Origin: UBA6663 sp044226485
Lineage (GTDB): Bacteria > Chloroflexota > Anaerolineae > Anaerolineales > UBA6663
Assembly: GCA_044226485.1 (NCBI GenBank)
Contig: JBGAGY010000010.1
Span: 1-64,000 of the forward strand
Direction: 5' to 3'
Length of the DNA: 64,000 nt
Positions 24,497 through 33,430 of the stretch are shown here, in pieces (position 1 is the stretch's first letter; each line of letters begins with the position of its first letter). The notes under the pieces are model-generated. The model was not told the origin of the DNA and did not search any database. It worked only from the letters and a program-made list of their open reading frames with translations. The translations under genes were made by a program, and so were the position numbers.

Positions 24497-24907
24497 ATGT
24501 CGACAGATCTGACCCTGACCACGCCTGCCCTGCTGTTCCCCGCGATTTCGCTGTTGCTGCTGGCCTACACCAATCGGTTCCTGACCCTGGCGAACCTCAT
24601 CCGTGACCTGCATGCTCGCTATCGGCAGGATCCTCAACCGCATATTCGCGGCCAGCTCGACAACCTGATCTACCGCATCGGCCTGATCCGCAACATGCAG
24701 GTCTGCGGCGTGGCCAGTTTCGCCTGTTGCGTGTTGTGCATGGGCGCCTTATTCGCGGGCCAGATCATCCTCGGACAATGGATCTTCGGCGCGGGCCTGC
24801 TTCTGCTTTTGACCTCGCTCGGGTTATCGCTGCGCGAACTCTGGGTGTCGATCGACGCCCTCAAGCTCCAGGTGCATGACCTCGAGAAGATCGAGCCGCG
24901 CCACTGA
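24497..24907 (+). CDS. DUF2721 membrane protein
   Basis: 136 residues with three membrane helices (about 9-30, 70-92, 96-116). The first helix and following loop (PALLFPAISLLLLAYTNRF, then LANLIRDLHARYRQ) match the DUF2721 family. Function unknown. The ATG at 24497 lacks a strong binding site. Confidence 0.8.
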   Translation: MSTDLTLTTPALLFPAISLLLLAYTNRFLTLANLIRDLHARYRQDPQPHIRGQLDNLIYRIGLIRNMQVCGVASFACCVLCMGALFAGQIILGQWIFGAGLLLLLTSLGLSLRELWVSIDALKLQVHDLEKIEPRH

Positions 24908-24956
24908 GGCCGCACTTCGTTTCGACACTCGACTGTCTGGGAAGGAACAAGACGAT

Positions 24957-26636
24957 ATGAACAAGACCTGGTGGAAAGAATGCGTGGTGTATCAGATCTA
25001 CCCGCGCAGCTTTGCCGACAGCAACGGCGACGGCATCGGCGATCTGCGCGGCATCACTTCAAAGCTCGATTACTTGAAGAAGCTGGGCGTCGACGTGGTC
25101 TGGCTTTCGCCGGTCTACAAGTCGCCGAACGATGACAACGGCTATGACATCAGCGACTATCAGGACATCATGACCGAGTTCGGCACCCTGGCCGATTGGG
25201 ACGAGCTCGTGGCCGGCCTGCACGCGCGCGGCATCAAGCTGGTGATGGATCTCGTCGTCAACCATACCTCTGACGAGCATCCCTGGTTCGTCGAGGCGCG
25301 CAAATCGAAGGACAACCCCTTCCGCGACTACTACATCTGGCGACCTGGCAAGAACGGCGAGCCGCCGAACAACTGGAAGTCGTTCTTCACGGGCTCAGCC
25401 TGGGAGCTCGACCCCGCGACCGACGAGTACTTCCTGCACCTCTTCTCGAAGCGCCAGCCCGACTTGAACTGGGAGAATCCCCAGGTGCGGCGCGAGGTCT
25501 TCGACATGATGCACTGGTGGCTGCAGCGCGGCGTCGACGGCTTCCGCATGGACGTGATCAACATGCTCTCCAAAGCGCCTGGGCTGCCGGATGCGGCGCC
25601 GCTCGGCCCGGGCATGCACGTGCAGGGCAGCGAGCACTTCATCTGTGGACCGCGTCTCACCGAGTTCCTGGGCGAGATGAAGCGCGACGTGCTCTCGAAG
25701 TACGACATCCTCACCGTGGGTGAGACGCCGATGGTATCGCCCGAGGACGCCGTCGAGATGACGCATGAGGAGCACGGCGCGCTCAACATGGTCTTCCAGT
25801 TCGAGCACATGGACATCGATCGCAACTTCGGCAAGCAGGCCGTCACAGCCTGGCAACTGAAGGATCTCAAGGCGGTGATGAACCGCTGGCAGAAGGGGCT
25901 CGAGGGCCTGGCCTGGAACAGCAACTATCTGAGCAATCACGACCAGCCGCGCCCGGTCTCGCGCTTTGGCGACGACGGCCTCTATCGCGTCAAGTCGGCC
26001 AAGATGCTGGCCACGCTCAATCACCTGCTGCAGGGCACGCCCTATGTCTATCAGGGCGAAGAGATCGGGATGACCAACGTGGCCTTCCCGTCGATCGAGG
26101 ACTACAACGACATCGCCACGCGCAATCTGTACAAAGTCCAGACCGAGGAGCTCGGTCAAGACCCCGCCGAGGTGCTGGCCGGCATCCACAAACGCAGTCG
26201 CGACAATGCCCGCACGCCGATGCAGTGGAGCGCCGCGGCTCAGGCCGGCTTCACCACAGGCACGCCGTGGATCAAGGTCAATCCCAACTACGTCGACATC
26301 AACGTCGAGCAGGCCCTCGCCGACCCCGACTCGGTGTTCTTCTACTATCAGAAGCTGATCCAGCTGCGGAAGGCCAACCCCGTATTCGTCTACGGCACGT
26401 ATGACATCCTGCTCGAGGAGCATCCCGAGATCTACGCCTTCACGCGCACGCTGGGCGACGACCGGCTTCTCGTGGTCCTGAATGTCTCAAAGAGCACGCC
26501 CCTCTTCGAGGCGCCCGCATCGCTGGCCTCTGGCGACGCGGAGTTGCTCATCGGCAACTATCCCGTCGAGCCCGGCGACGCGCACCGGTTCACGCTGCAG
26601 CCCTTCGAGGCAAGAGTTTATCGGTTGAAGCCCTGA
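24957..26636 (+). CDS. Oligo-1,6-glucosidase/alpha-glucosidase, GH13
   Basis: 559 residues, full length for GH13 subfamily 31. It has the Ca-binding DSNGDGIGDL loop (21-30), nucleophile Asp199 (GFRMDV), acid/base Glu256 (TVGETPM) and transition-state Asp329 (NHDQPR), and a C-terminal beta domain. The residue after the nucleophile is Val200, which in this family goes with preference for alpha-1,6 bonds (isomaltose), whereas maltases have Thr. No signal peptide is seen, so it is cytosolic. The ATG at 24957 follows GGAAGGAAC. It is not next to a sugar transporter. Confidence 0.95.
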   Translation: MNKTWWKECVVYQIYPRSFADSNGDGIGDLRGITSKLDYLKKLGVDVVWLSPVYKSPNDDNGYDISDYQDIMTEFGTLADWDELVAGLHARGIKLVMDLVVNHTSDEHPWFVEARKSKDNPFRDYYIWRPGKNGEPPNNWKSFFTGSAWELDPATDEYFLHLFSKRQPDLNWENPQVRREVFDMMHWWLQRGVDGFRMDVINMLSKAPGLPDAAPLGPGMHVQGSEHFICGPRLTEFLGEMKRDVLSKYDILTVGETPMVSPEDAVEMTHEEHGALNMVFQFEHMDIDRNFGKQAVTAWQLKDLKAVMNRWQKGLEGLAWNSNYLSNHDQPRPVSRFGDDGLYRVKSAKMLATLNHLLQGTPYVYQGEEIGMTNVAFPSIEDYNDIATRNLYKVQTEELGQDPAEVLAGIHKRSRDNARTPMQWSAAAQAGFTTGTPWIKVNPNYVDINVEQALADPDSVFFYYQKLIQLRKANPVFVYGTYDILLEEHPEIYAFTRTLGDDRLLVVLNVSKSTPLFEAPASLASGDAELLIGNYPVEPGDAHRFTLQPFEARVYRLKP

Positions 26637-26679
26637 CCGCGCGATGCGGCGCCTGGGGCGCTCGCGAATATTGAACAGC

Positions 26680-26733
26680 GAACGACAAAGGACGGAGGTT
26701 GGGTGATTGCCCAACCTCCGTCCTTTGTCGTTC
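26680..26733. repeat. Perfect 24-bp hairpin
   Basis: Arms 26680-26703 and 26710-26733 are exact complements with a six-base loop. The stem contains GACAAAGGACGGAGG, a two-word repeat like those in the hairpins at 26990 and 52266. It can act as a bidirectional terminator. Confidence 0.95.
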
Positions 26734-26781
26734 AGGTCATCTAGAGAGCCTGCCCTGCCGTGCGATGAGGTTGCACGCTGA

Positions 26782-26864
26782 GCGCGCAGGATCTCCTCCG
26801 CAAGCTCGCATCTCTATGCGCTTTCCTCAATGGCCAAGGAGTCTTCGCAGGAGATCCTGCGCGC
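26782..26864. repeat. 16-bp inverted repeat with long loop
   Basis: Arms 26782-26797 and 26849-26864 (GCGCGCAGGATCTCCT and its complement) enclose 51 bases, with a few further imperfect pairs inward. Confidence 0.85.
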
Positions 26865-26989
26865 TTCTCTAAGTCGGTTGCGAACCATGAGGGTTGGGCG
26901 TTCGGGATGACCTGCACCAAGCCTGCTCGACACAGTGACGGCCTGCCGATCCATAGCGGCCGATCGGAGCGTCCACCAGCCAGCTGAAC

Positions 26990-27021
26990 GACGAAGGTTG
27001 AATGGCCGTTCAACCTTCGTC
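26990..27021. repeat. Perfect 13-bp hairpin
   Basis: Arms 26990-27002 and 27009-27021 carry GACGAAGGTTG, the same word as at 52266-52308. It lies 19 bases past the stop of the minus-strand beta-helix gene and probably ends it. Confidence 0.92.
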
Positions 27022-27040
27022 AGCCTCACCTGACACGCCT

Positions 27041-29257
27041 TCACTTCCTCACAAGCGGCAGATGCAACACGCGGTCGGTCGCCATGGCGGTGACGGTGCC
27101 GGTGTAGATGGCCGTGCCGTCGACCAGGGCATTGACCGTGAAGGTGTAGGCCGCGTAGTTGGTCGCGCTCGTAAAGGTCTGGCTGCGCGTCGCGTTGGCC
27201 AGCCCAGTGACGGGCGATGCGGGCGACGCCGTCGGGCCGGTGTACGAGACGCGCCAGGTGGCGTTGCCGGGCAGCGAAGCGTTCAGAGACCAGTTCACGG
27301 CGATGATGTGATCGCCCGCGACAGCGCCGACCGACAGGGCCGGTGTGAACTCGAAGGCGCCGAGGTCCGGCGCGACGCCGACATAGCCGTCGTTGATCCC
27401 CGGGATCGGCACACCCTTGTCGAGCATCTGGCTGTTCGCGGCGAGCCTGTAGTCGCCGCCGGCGGCATTGGCGAAACCCGGCGGTAGGCTGACGCCGTGT
27501 GCCTCTAGCCCTGTTCCGCTGCGGAAAGCTGCCAGATTGCCGTAGTGCGTGCCGCCCCACCAGGCCAGCTCGGGACCCGTCGTGTAGAAGTTGTCATAGT
27601 CGAAGTCGAGCGGCTGGCTGGTGTTCGCGTTGTCGATGGCGTAGTTGGTGCCCGTCCAGATGTTGTTGCGCGCGATGATCATCTGCCACGTGCCCGGCGA
27701 CTTGATCGAGAAGCCTGAGTTGTCGGGCCTGACCGAGTCGGCTGTGTTGTGGAACAGGTACATCCGTCCCGATTGGTCGTACCCGCTGTTGAACTTGAAC
27801 GAGATCCCTGGGTAGCTGTTGTTGCCGGCGTCGATGTTGTAGATGACGTTGCGGATCGCGTAGATCGGGCCCTCGTAGATCGGCGCAAAGGAGATGCCGA
27901 CCAGGACGTTGTGCATGACATTGCCCCAGATGCGCACGTTGCTGCACGAGCCGTCCGAGGAGAGCGCATCGTCGCCGGTGTTGTAGATCTCGTTCTCGTA
28001 GAAATCTGTCTCGTTGGTGGCCGTGCCGTTGTCTTCGGGGCAGGTCGCCACGCCGTCGAAGTAGTCGTGGAACACGTTGCGACGGATGACGTTGCCGCGC
28101 CCCGTCGTCGGGCTGTAGAAGCCGATGCCGCCCGTCTCGAGGTTGCTGCCGTCCTTGACCGAATCCCACGGCCACATGAAGTCGGTGTCGGCGAACTCGT
28201 TGTCTTGAAAGACGTTGCGCCCTGATTCGCGCTTCAACCCGATCCCCAGATCGTTGTTGAAAAAGGTGCTGCCCTGCACCAGGTTGTCGGAGGCGGTGTC
28301 GAAGTACAGGGCCTTGGCGTAGTCGCCCAGGCCGTAGTTGCGAAACGTCAGGTCGACAAATGCGATGTATTGGTCGTTGACCGTGAAGGCTGTGTTGTAG
28401 CGCGACACCCGCATGGTCTTGGTGGCCGGGTTCGCGTCGCCGGCCAGGCGCACGTAGACCGTCGTGCCGCTGACGTAGAAGCCTGGGATGCCCCACTTCA
28501 GGCTCTGCAGATCCGCCAGCGTGCCATAGGGGTAGAGGCGCTGGTCGTCTGCCGAGACGAGGTGTGTGTCGGCGACGTTGACGGTCGCGCGATAGACGCC
28601 TCCGCCTTGCGCCGTCCATGTGAATGTCGCCGGGTCGGCGCCGTCGAAGATCGCACGCTCGCCGGCATAGCTGCGGATCACGATTGGAGCGCCGGCTGAG
28701 CCGGAGCGCGGTGTGGTCAGGTCGCCTGTGTAATACGTGCCGGCGCGCAGCTGGATCGAAGCGCCGGCCTGGGCGGCGGTGAGAGCGGTGCCGAGGGCGC
28801 ACGGCGCCGCGAGCGAGCAGGCCGAACCGCTTCCCGCCGAGCTGACGATGTACGTGCTGGCCGGCGCCGGCAACGTGATCTCTGTTCGCGTCGAGGCCGT
28901 GCCGTTGACGACAAGGCCGCTCAGGGCGCCGCCATCTGGGTCGGCGAAGGTCACGCGAACGTCGTAGGTCGTGCCGGGCGTCAGCCAGAACAGGCTGCCC
29001 GCGAAGCGGGTGGCGTTGACGCGTGTCAGCGGGAAGCCGGGTTGATAAGCGCCGCTTCCGCTCAGTCGATACGACACACTGGCTGTGGCGTTCTGATTCG
29101 GGTCCTCGCCGCCGCTGAGCGTGATGATGGCGCCCATCGCGTGAAACGTCCCGTACAGTTCCAGCGAGGTCGCCGCCTGGGCGCGCGGGGCGGGAAGGGC
29201 GATACCGGCGACGAGGCCGAGGATCAAGGCGACGCGCGACACAGTTCGAAAAGTCAT
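27041..29257 (-). CDS. Secreted right-handed parallel beta-helix protein
   Basis: 738 residues. A signal peptide (about 1-28) is followed by a fibronectin-like region (about 30-125), then a right-handed beta-helix of the polysaccharide-lyase/DUF1565 kind (about 135-600). It has many N.F..N and short-turn repeats such as NVIRRNVFHDYFDG and DFYENEIYNTGDDAL. An Ig/fibronectin-like domain comes before the end, and the last residues are LHLPLVRK. It probably binds or cleaves a polysaccharide; catalytic residues could not be picked out. The ATG at 29257 follows GGAG; an upstream in-frame start four codons away is less likely. Confidence 0.87.
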   Translation of the reverse strand: MTFRTVSRVALILGLVAGIALPAPRAQAATSLELYGTFHAMGAIITLSGGEDPNQNATASVSYRLSGSGAYQPGFPLTRVNATRFAGSLFWLTPGTTYDVRVTFADPDGGALSGLVVNGTASTRTEITLPAPASTYIVSSAGSGSACSLAAPCALGTALTAAQAGASIQLRAGTYYTGDLTTPRSGSAGAPIVIRSYAGERAIFDGADPATFTWTAQGGGVYRATVNVADTHLVSADDQRLYPYGTLADLQSLKWGIPGFYVSGTTVYVRLAGDANPATKTMRVSRYNTAFTVNDQYIAFVDLTFRNYGLGDYAKALYFDTASDNLVQGSTFFNNDLGIGLKRESGRNVFQDNEFADTDFMWPWDSVKDGSNLETGGIGFYSPTTGRGNVIRRNVFHDYFDGVATCPEDNGTATNETDFYENEIYNTGDDALSSDGSCSNVRIWGNVMHNVLVGISFAPIYEGPIYAIRNVIYNIDAGNNSYPGISFKFNSGYDQSGRMYLFHNTADSVRPDNSGFSIKSPGTWQMIIARNNIWTGTNYAIDNANTSQPLDFDYDNFYTTGPELAWWGGTHYGNLAAFRSGTGLEAHGVSLPPGFANAAGGDYRLAANSQMLDKGVPIPGINDGYVGVAPDLGAFEFTPALSVGAVAGDHIIAVNWSLNASLPGNATWRVSYTGPTASPASPVTGLANATRSQTFTSATNYAAYTFTVNALVDGTAIYTGTVTAMATDRVLHLPLVRK

Positions 29258-29479
29258 GGGGCGCTCCAAATGGGTCCGGCCGAAAAATAACCGGTTTCAT
29301 TCTAGCGCCCGGATTCGGGCCGCGCATCCGCACAATTGCGGGGGAGCCGTGCTTCGGCTCAAGGGAAAGCGCACGCGGTTGGCACAGATACTGGCAGATA
29401 GCGCGGAACCGGAACGGCTCTGCTTCATCCGTCAATATCCGCGTCGTCCGCGTGCGCAAAAAAACGTCGTCGCCGTACG

Positions 29480-29846
29480 ATCCCGTTTCCGGATTGGACC
29501 CGCACACGTAGATGGGCTCGATCGATTCAACCCGTGCGAAGTTGCGGATGCGCTCGACCTGCGTGACGGTCAGGAGGTTGTCTCGCGGCATCAGCAGCGC
29601 TCCCGACGAGGACATGAGGTCGCGCGCGAGCATCAGCCCTGGCTGGAGCAGGTTGAGCGCGATCTTGACGATGCGGGCGTCCTGTCGCCTCTGGCGCAGG
29701 GTGTCGAGATAGTCGAGCGCGACCAACACGATCTGCGGGTCGAAAAGTGCCCGGCCTGTCGGGCAAGCTCGTCGCGGGCGCTGGCCGTTGTTTCAGGGTC
29801 GATGGCGTATCGGGAAGCTACGACGGAGGGCTTCGGCTGCCCCTTG
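29480..29846 (-). pseudogene. 5'-truncated, frameshifted remnant of an HD-GYP/response-regulator-type gene
   Basis: The minus strand encodes the end of such a protein in two frames. One frame, just after the lgt stop, gives VVASRYAIDPETTASARDE and LARQAG. After a frame change near 29745-29757 the other gives LFDPQIVLVALDYLDTL, then LQPGLMLARDLMSSSGALL and VERIRNFARVESIEPIYV. This is the usual C-terminal layout of HD-GYP proteins. The N-terminal domains are absent and the frame runs on past the expected end. Confidence 0.65.
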
Positions 29847-30575
29847 CTAGTGGGCGATGTTGTCGCCCCAACGCCGCATCAGGATGAGACTGGCCGCCAG
29901 CGCCACCAGGCCCACGGCCTGGGCGCTGCGCCAACCGCCGGCCAACAGCGCGCTGTCACCGCGAAACGCCTCGACGAAAACGATCGTGGCGGCGGTGCCT
30001 GCGCAGACAGACAGAAAACCGAGGCCGGCGGACAGGGTACGCGCCCAGCGCCACCAGATCAGGCCGACGACCAGCGCGCCCAAGAAGGCGTAGACCTGAG
30101 TGGGGTGCCGATCTGCATCCCATAAATGGATGCTCCACGGAAGGTCGGTCGGCGTGCCGAAACCGTCGCCGCTGGCGAGTTGAGCCAACGCGACGGCGCC
30201 GCTGACGGCGATCACCAGCGGCGCAAGCGCGTCGAGGGTGCGTCGCAGGGGCAGCTTGTGGATCCTGCCATAGAGCGCCGCCGCAGTCACCCCGATCACG
30301 ACGCCCTCAGTGACCGAAAACGTCCCAAGGTTGTTGGAGATCAGGCCGAGCGGATCGGCCGCGTAGGCGTCGAGATGTTCGAGCGCATACGCAACGCGAG
30401 CGCCGACCACGCCGACGACCAGTCCGACCAGAGCTAACGTGCTGAGGCGGTCGCGGTCGAGCGTCAGGCGGGCCGCCTCACGCTCGACGCCCCACACGCC
30501 CAGCCAGACGCCGAGCAGCACAAGCAGCGGCCCCATCGGCAGAGCGAGCGGGCCAAGTTGCAGAGTAGGGAGCAC
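29847..30575 (-). CDS. Lgt-like membrane protein lacking the usual catalytic residues
   Basis: 242 residues, about seven membrane helices, shorter than typical Lgt (about 270). Family traces are GARVAYALEH (59-68), LASGDGFGTPTDLPW (133-147) and HPTQVYAF (157-164). In E. coli Lgt the essential residues include His103 and Arg143 within GRIGNF. Here the matching segments read FSVTEGVVIG and VALAQLASGDG, with neither His nor Arg. It may therefore not transfer diacylglycerol. The GTG start follows TGAGGA and lies 15 bases after the TlpA-like gene, so the pair is an operon. Confidence 0.75.
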   Translation of the reverse strand: MLPTLQLGPLALPMGPLLVLLGVWLGVWGVEREAARLTLDRDRLSTLALVGLVVGVVGARVAYALEHLDAYAADPLGLISNNLGTFSVTEGVVIGVTAAALYGRIHKLPLRRTLDALAPLVIAVSGAVALAQLASGDGFGTPTDLPWSIHLWDADRHPTQVYAFLGALVVGLIWWRWARTLSAGLGFLSVCAGTAATIVFVEAFRGDSALLAGGWRSAQAVGLVALAASLILMRRWGDNIAH

Positions 30576-30590
30576 GTCGTGTCCTCAGGC

Positions 30591-31145
30591 CTATTTGGCG
30601 AGCAGGGCCTCGACCTTCGAGCGGAGCACGGCTTCGCTCAAAGGGCCGCCGATCAGCACTTCGTTAATCACGCCACTGCGATCGACGATGAAAGTCGTGG
30701 GCAGCGACCGCAGCCGGTAGACGTCGCCGACAGCGCCGTCGCGATCGAGCAGGATCGGGAAGGTCAGCGCGTGTTCGGCCACAAACGCGCGAGCGTCCGT
30801 CTCATTGTCCTGTACGGTGCTGTTGACTCCCAGGACGACGAGCCCGTCGTCGGCCAGCGCTTCGGACACCTTCTGGAGCGCCGGCATCTCGGCCTTACAC
30901 GGCCCGCACCAGCTCGCCCACAGGTTGACGATGACGACTTTACCTCGATAGTCTTCGAGCCCGGCAACGTCGCCGTCCAACGTCGCGAGCTCGAAGGCGG
31001 GAGCCGGGAAGCCGGCGTGCGGGTTGGGCACCTGCGCGGCATCGTCGGCGCCGACCACGCGCGACGCCGCCGTCCACCAAAGCCCGACGGCGACCACGAC
31101 GACAGTAAGCGCCCACCAACGTTTGGGGTCTCTCCAAAGAGGCAT
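30591..31145 (-). CDS. TlpA/ResA-like membrane-anchored thioredoxin
   Basis: 184 residues. An N-terminal membrane anchor (about 10-28) is followed by an AhpC-TSA/redoxin domain with WCGPC (Cys80, Cys83) in VNLWASWCGPCKAEMPAL, and the cis-proline loop LPTTF. Such proteins reduce disulfides outside the membrane, for example in cytochrome c maturation. It is first in a two-gene operon with the Lgt-like gene. Confidence 0.93.
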   Translation of the reverse strand: MPLWRDPKRWWALTVVVVAVGLWWTAASRVVGADDAAQVPNPHAGFPAPAFELATLDGDVAGLEDYRGKVVIVNLWASWCGPCKAEMPALQKVSEALADDGLVVLGVNSTVQDNETDARAFVAEHALTFPILLDRDGAVGDVYRLRSLPTTFIVDRSGVINEVLIGGPLSEAVLRSKVEALLAK

Positions 31146-31242
31146 CCGCCAAGGCTATCGCACTCGGGCAGGCCCGGCAAGGCCACGGCGCGCTCACATT
31201 TCTTCGCCTGGAGGGTTGGAGGATTCGTGGCACAATCTCGGA

Positions 31243-31617
31243 ATGCCCAGGACGATCGACCACGTGGAGCGCGTCAGGCGTTTGTGCCTGGCGTTGCCCG
31301 AAACCAGTGAGAGGCTCTCGCATGGCGAGCCCATCTGGTTCGTGCACAAGCGTTGCTTCGTGATGTTTGCCAACGATCACCATCACGACGGCCACATCGC
31401 CATCTGGCTGCCGGTGCCCGACGGCGCCCAGGCCGATCTCATCGCCCAGAACTCCAAACGCTACTTCAGACCGCCGTACGTCGGCGTGCGCGGCTGGGTC
31501 GGCATCGACCTGCGGCACATCGGCGTCAGCGATCTGACTTTCCACATCGGCATGGCCTGGCAACTTGTCGCGCCGTCCCGGTTGCTGGCACTGAAACCCA
31601 CGCAAACCACGCCGTGA
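31243..31617 (+). CDS. MmcQ/YjbR-like DNA-binding-fold protein
   Basis: 124 residues. The start VERVRRLCLALPETSERLSHG and the segment KRCFVMFA are typical of the MmcQ/YjbR family, which has a CyaY-like double-wing fold. The C-terminus has VGVRGWVGIDL, also usual. The role is unknown. The ATG at 31243 has no strong binding site; divergent from the TlpA-like gene by about 100 bases. Confidence 0.85.
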   Translation: MPRTIDHVERVRRLCLALPETSERLSHGEPIWFVHKRCFVMFANDHHHDGHIAIWLPVPDGAQADLIAQNSKRYFRPPYVGVRGWVGIDLRHIGVSDLTFHIGMAWQLVAPSRLLALKPTQTTP

Positions 31618-31632
31618 GGAACCTCTCCTTCT

Positions 31633-32025
31633 ATGTTCGAGTTCCGCCACACTTTCGTCGTGATGACCTACGACATCGACTTCGCCGGCATCGTCAGCAA
31701 CATTTCGTATGTGCGCTGGCTTGAGGATCTGCGGAATCTGTTCGCCGCGCAGGCCTTGCCGCTTGCGACAGCCCAGGAGCGCGGCATCGCGCCGGCGCTG
31801 TTGCGCACCGAGGTCGACTATCTGGCCGCGGTGCGGCTTCAGGACACGCTTGAGGCGCGCATGTGGCTCGCCGAGAAAGGCCGGGCTCGCTTCGTGCTGG
31901 CCGCTGAGTTCGCGCGCCGCGTCGACGGTGTGATCGCGGCGCGCGCCCGTCAAACGGGAACCTTCGTGTCGCTCGAAACCCTGCGGCCCGTGCGGCTTCC
32001 GGATGAGTACGCGGCTTTGGGTTAA
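31633..32025 (+). CDS. YbgC-like hotdog acyl-CoA thioesterase
   Basis: 130 residues of the 4HBT hotdog fold. The signature TYDIDFAGIVSNISYVRWLED corresponds to the family T..DTD..GIV.N..Y.RW, with Asp15 the likely catalytic acid. It lies 15 bases after the MmcQ-like gene and is probably co-transcribed. Its TAA overlaps the stop of the opposing methyltransferase gene. Confidence 0.9.
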   Translation: MFEFRHTFVVMTYDIDFAGIVSNISYVRWLEDLRNLFAAQALPLATAQERGIAPALLRTEVDYLAAVRLQDTLEARMWLAEKGRARFVLAAEFARRVDGVIAARARQTGTFVSLETLRPVRLPDEYAALG

Positions 32026-32801
32026 GCAGCCGCTTTCACGCCCGTCAGCAGTCCGGCGTGGCCGAGCGCGCGCGGATGTCTCAGCGGCAGGGCGATCGGC
32101 AGTTCAGACGTCAACCGCCGCAAGACAAGGTCGTTGACGCCTTCGGCTTTCAGCCGATCCGTAAGCGCGTTCGCGGGGCCATATAATCGTGTGTCGTAGA
32201 AGAGATCGATCAGGGCGAAAGCCCCCCCTGGTTTGAGGACGCGCAGGGCTTCGACGACCAGATCCGTGCAGGAAGTGGCGTGGCGCACCTCGTGAAACGT
32301 CAGATTGCTGACGACGGCATCGAACACACCTGCCTCGAACGGCAGGCGAGCCGCGTCGCCGCGCTGATAGGTCACCCGATCCGACACGCCCGCGATGTTC
32401 GCGTTGCGTTCGCAGGTGGCCAAGGCGTACTCCCACTCGGCCGACCAGGTGTCGACGCCGACGACCCGGGCCTGCGGGTGGCGCAAGGCGACATGGACGG
32501 CCATCATGCCGTTGCCGGCCCCGATATCCAACGCCCGACCCTCGAAGGACGGGCCGAGTTTGTCGGCGATGCGGCCGTAGAGTCGGCGTTGCAGATCGCC
32601 GCCGCCGGGCGAAAATGCCCACCGCGCATACAGGGGCAGGGCCACGCTGGCAGCCAGGACGGCGCTCAGCCCGCCCAGGGCAAGGCGCGGGGCAGGGCCA
32701 AGCGGCAAGAGCGCCAGGCCCGCCGCCCCAAGGGCGCCGGCGCCGAGCGCGATCAATTTGTTGCTGCGGATCCAGTTTCCGTAATCGAGCGTTGCTGACA
32801 T
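32022..32801 (-). CDS. Membrane-anchored class I SAM methyltransferase
   Basis: 259 residues. Two hydrophobic helices (about 18-38 and 42-60) precede a Rossmann methyltransferase. Motif I is ALDIGAGNGMMAVHVA (about 90-105), the acidic loop is VVGVDTWS, and post-motif AVVSNLTFHEV and RVLKPGGAFALIDLF follow. The substrate is unknown. The ATG at 32801 follows GGAGGGA. Its stop codon shares the TTAA at 32022-32025 with the opposing gene. Confidence 0.88.
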   Translation of the reverse strand: MSATLDYGNWIRSNKLIALGAGALGAAGLALLPLGPAPRLALGGLSAVLAASVALPLYARWAFSPGGGDLQRRLYGRIADKLGPSFEGRALDIGAGNGMMAVHVALRHPQARVVGVDTWSAEWEYALATCERNANIAGVSDRVTYQRGDAARLPFEAGVFDAVVSNLTFHEVRHATSCTDLVVEALRVLKPGGAFALIDLFYDTRLYGPANALTDRLKAEGVNDLVLRRLTSELPIALPLRHPRALGHAGLLTGVKAAA

Positions 32802-32939
32802 GTTCCCTCCGATGCGGGCTTTTGCCCGCTGCATTTTCGAAACAGCCTACGGCCGATCCAACACGGCCGCCCGACGCGAAGCTATCCGCCAGCCATCGAT
32901 GGACCCCAACTCTTTGGCGAGACCCAGTAAGGAGCCTTC

Positions 32940-33416
32940 ATGGAAGCTGTTATTGCCGATGTGATGGAGCGCCTCGACTTCCTGCACGGCGAGATCCGCC
33001 GGGCGGTCAGCGATCTCCCCGTCGAAGCCCTCGACTGGGCCCCGGCGGAGGGCGCCAACACGATGGGCGCCGTTGTCGTGCACACGCTCGGCGCCGAGCG
33101 CTACTGGCTCGCCACCGTCGTCTTCGGGCAGCCGAGCAATCGCGTGCGAGAGTCGGAATTCCTGGCCAGGGGATGGCAGACCGGCGAGCTCTTCGCTCAG
33201 CTTGATCAGCTGACGACCCTCGCGCGCGCCATCTTCGAGACTTTGACTCTCGAGGATCTGGAGCAGTTGCGGCGCGTCCCGCGCGATGGGCGCGAAGTGA
33301 CGGTCAGTTGGGCCCTGGCGCATGTCATCGAGCACACGGCCGTGCATGTCGGCCACCTTCAATTGACCCGCCAGCTCTGGGACGAGCGCGCGCGGGCGCG
33401 TGTCGGCGCGCTTTGA
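32940..33416 (+). CDS. DinB-family metal-binding protein
   Basis: 158 residues, a four-helix bundle of the DinB/DUF664 type. His48 and the cluster His128, His132, His136 (WALAHVIEHTAVHVGH) are the usual metal ligands. DinB-like proteins include thiol-dependent S-transferases and hydrolases; the substrate cannot be assigned. Overlap-free but only 14 bases before the esterase gene, so likely one operon. Confidence 0.88.
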   Translation: MEAVIADVMERLDFLHGEIRRAVSDLPVEALDWAPAEGANTMGAVVVHTLGAERYWLATVVFGQPSNRVRESEFLARGWQTGELFAQLDQLTTLARAIFETLTLEDLEQLRRVPRDGREVTVSWALAHVIEHTAVHVGHLQLTRQLWDERARARVGAL

Positions 33417-33430
33417 TCAAGGGAGAAGTT

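Larger units (their letters stand above)
26637..27040. other. 404-base convergent intergenic region with three hairpins
   Basis: This gap lies between the stop of the GH13 gene and that of the beta-helix gene. Apart from three inverted repeats (listed separately) I see no gene in it; short open frames in it lack binding sites. The hairpins can serve as terminators from both sides. Confidence 0.75.

Noticed and set aside
27594..29729. A 711-codon open frame on the minus strand
   Set aside because: It runs out of frame across the beta-helix gene, is Arg-rich and low in family-like content. Only its first part (about 29484-29729) is meaningful, as the regulator remnant.
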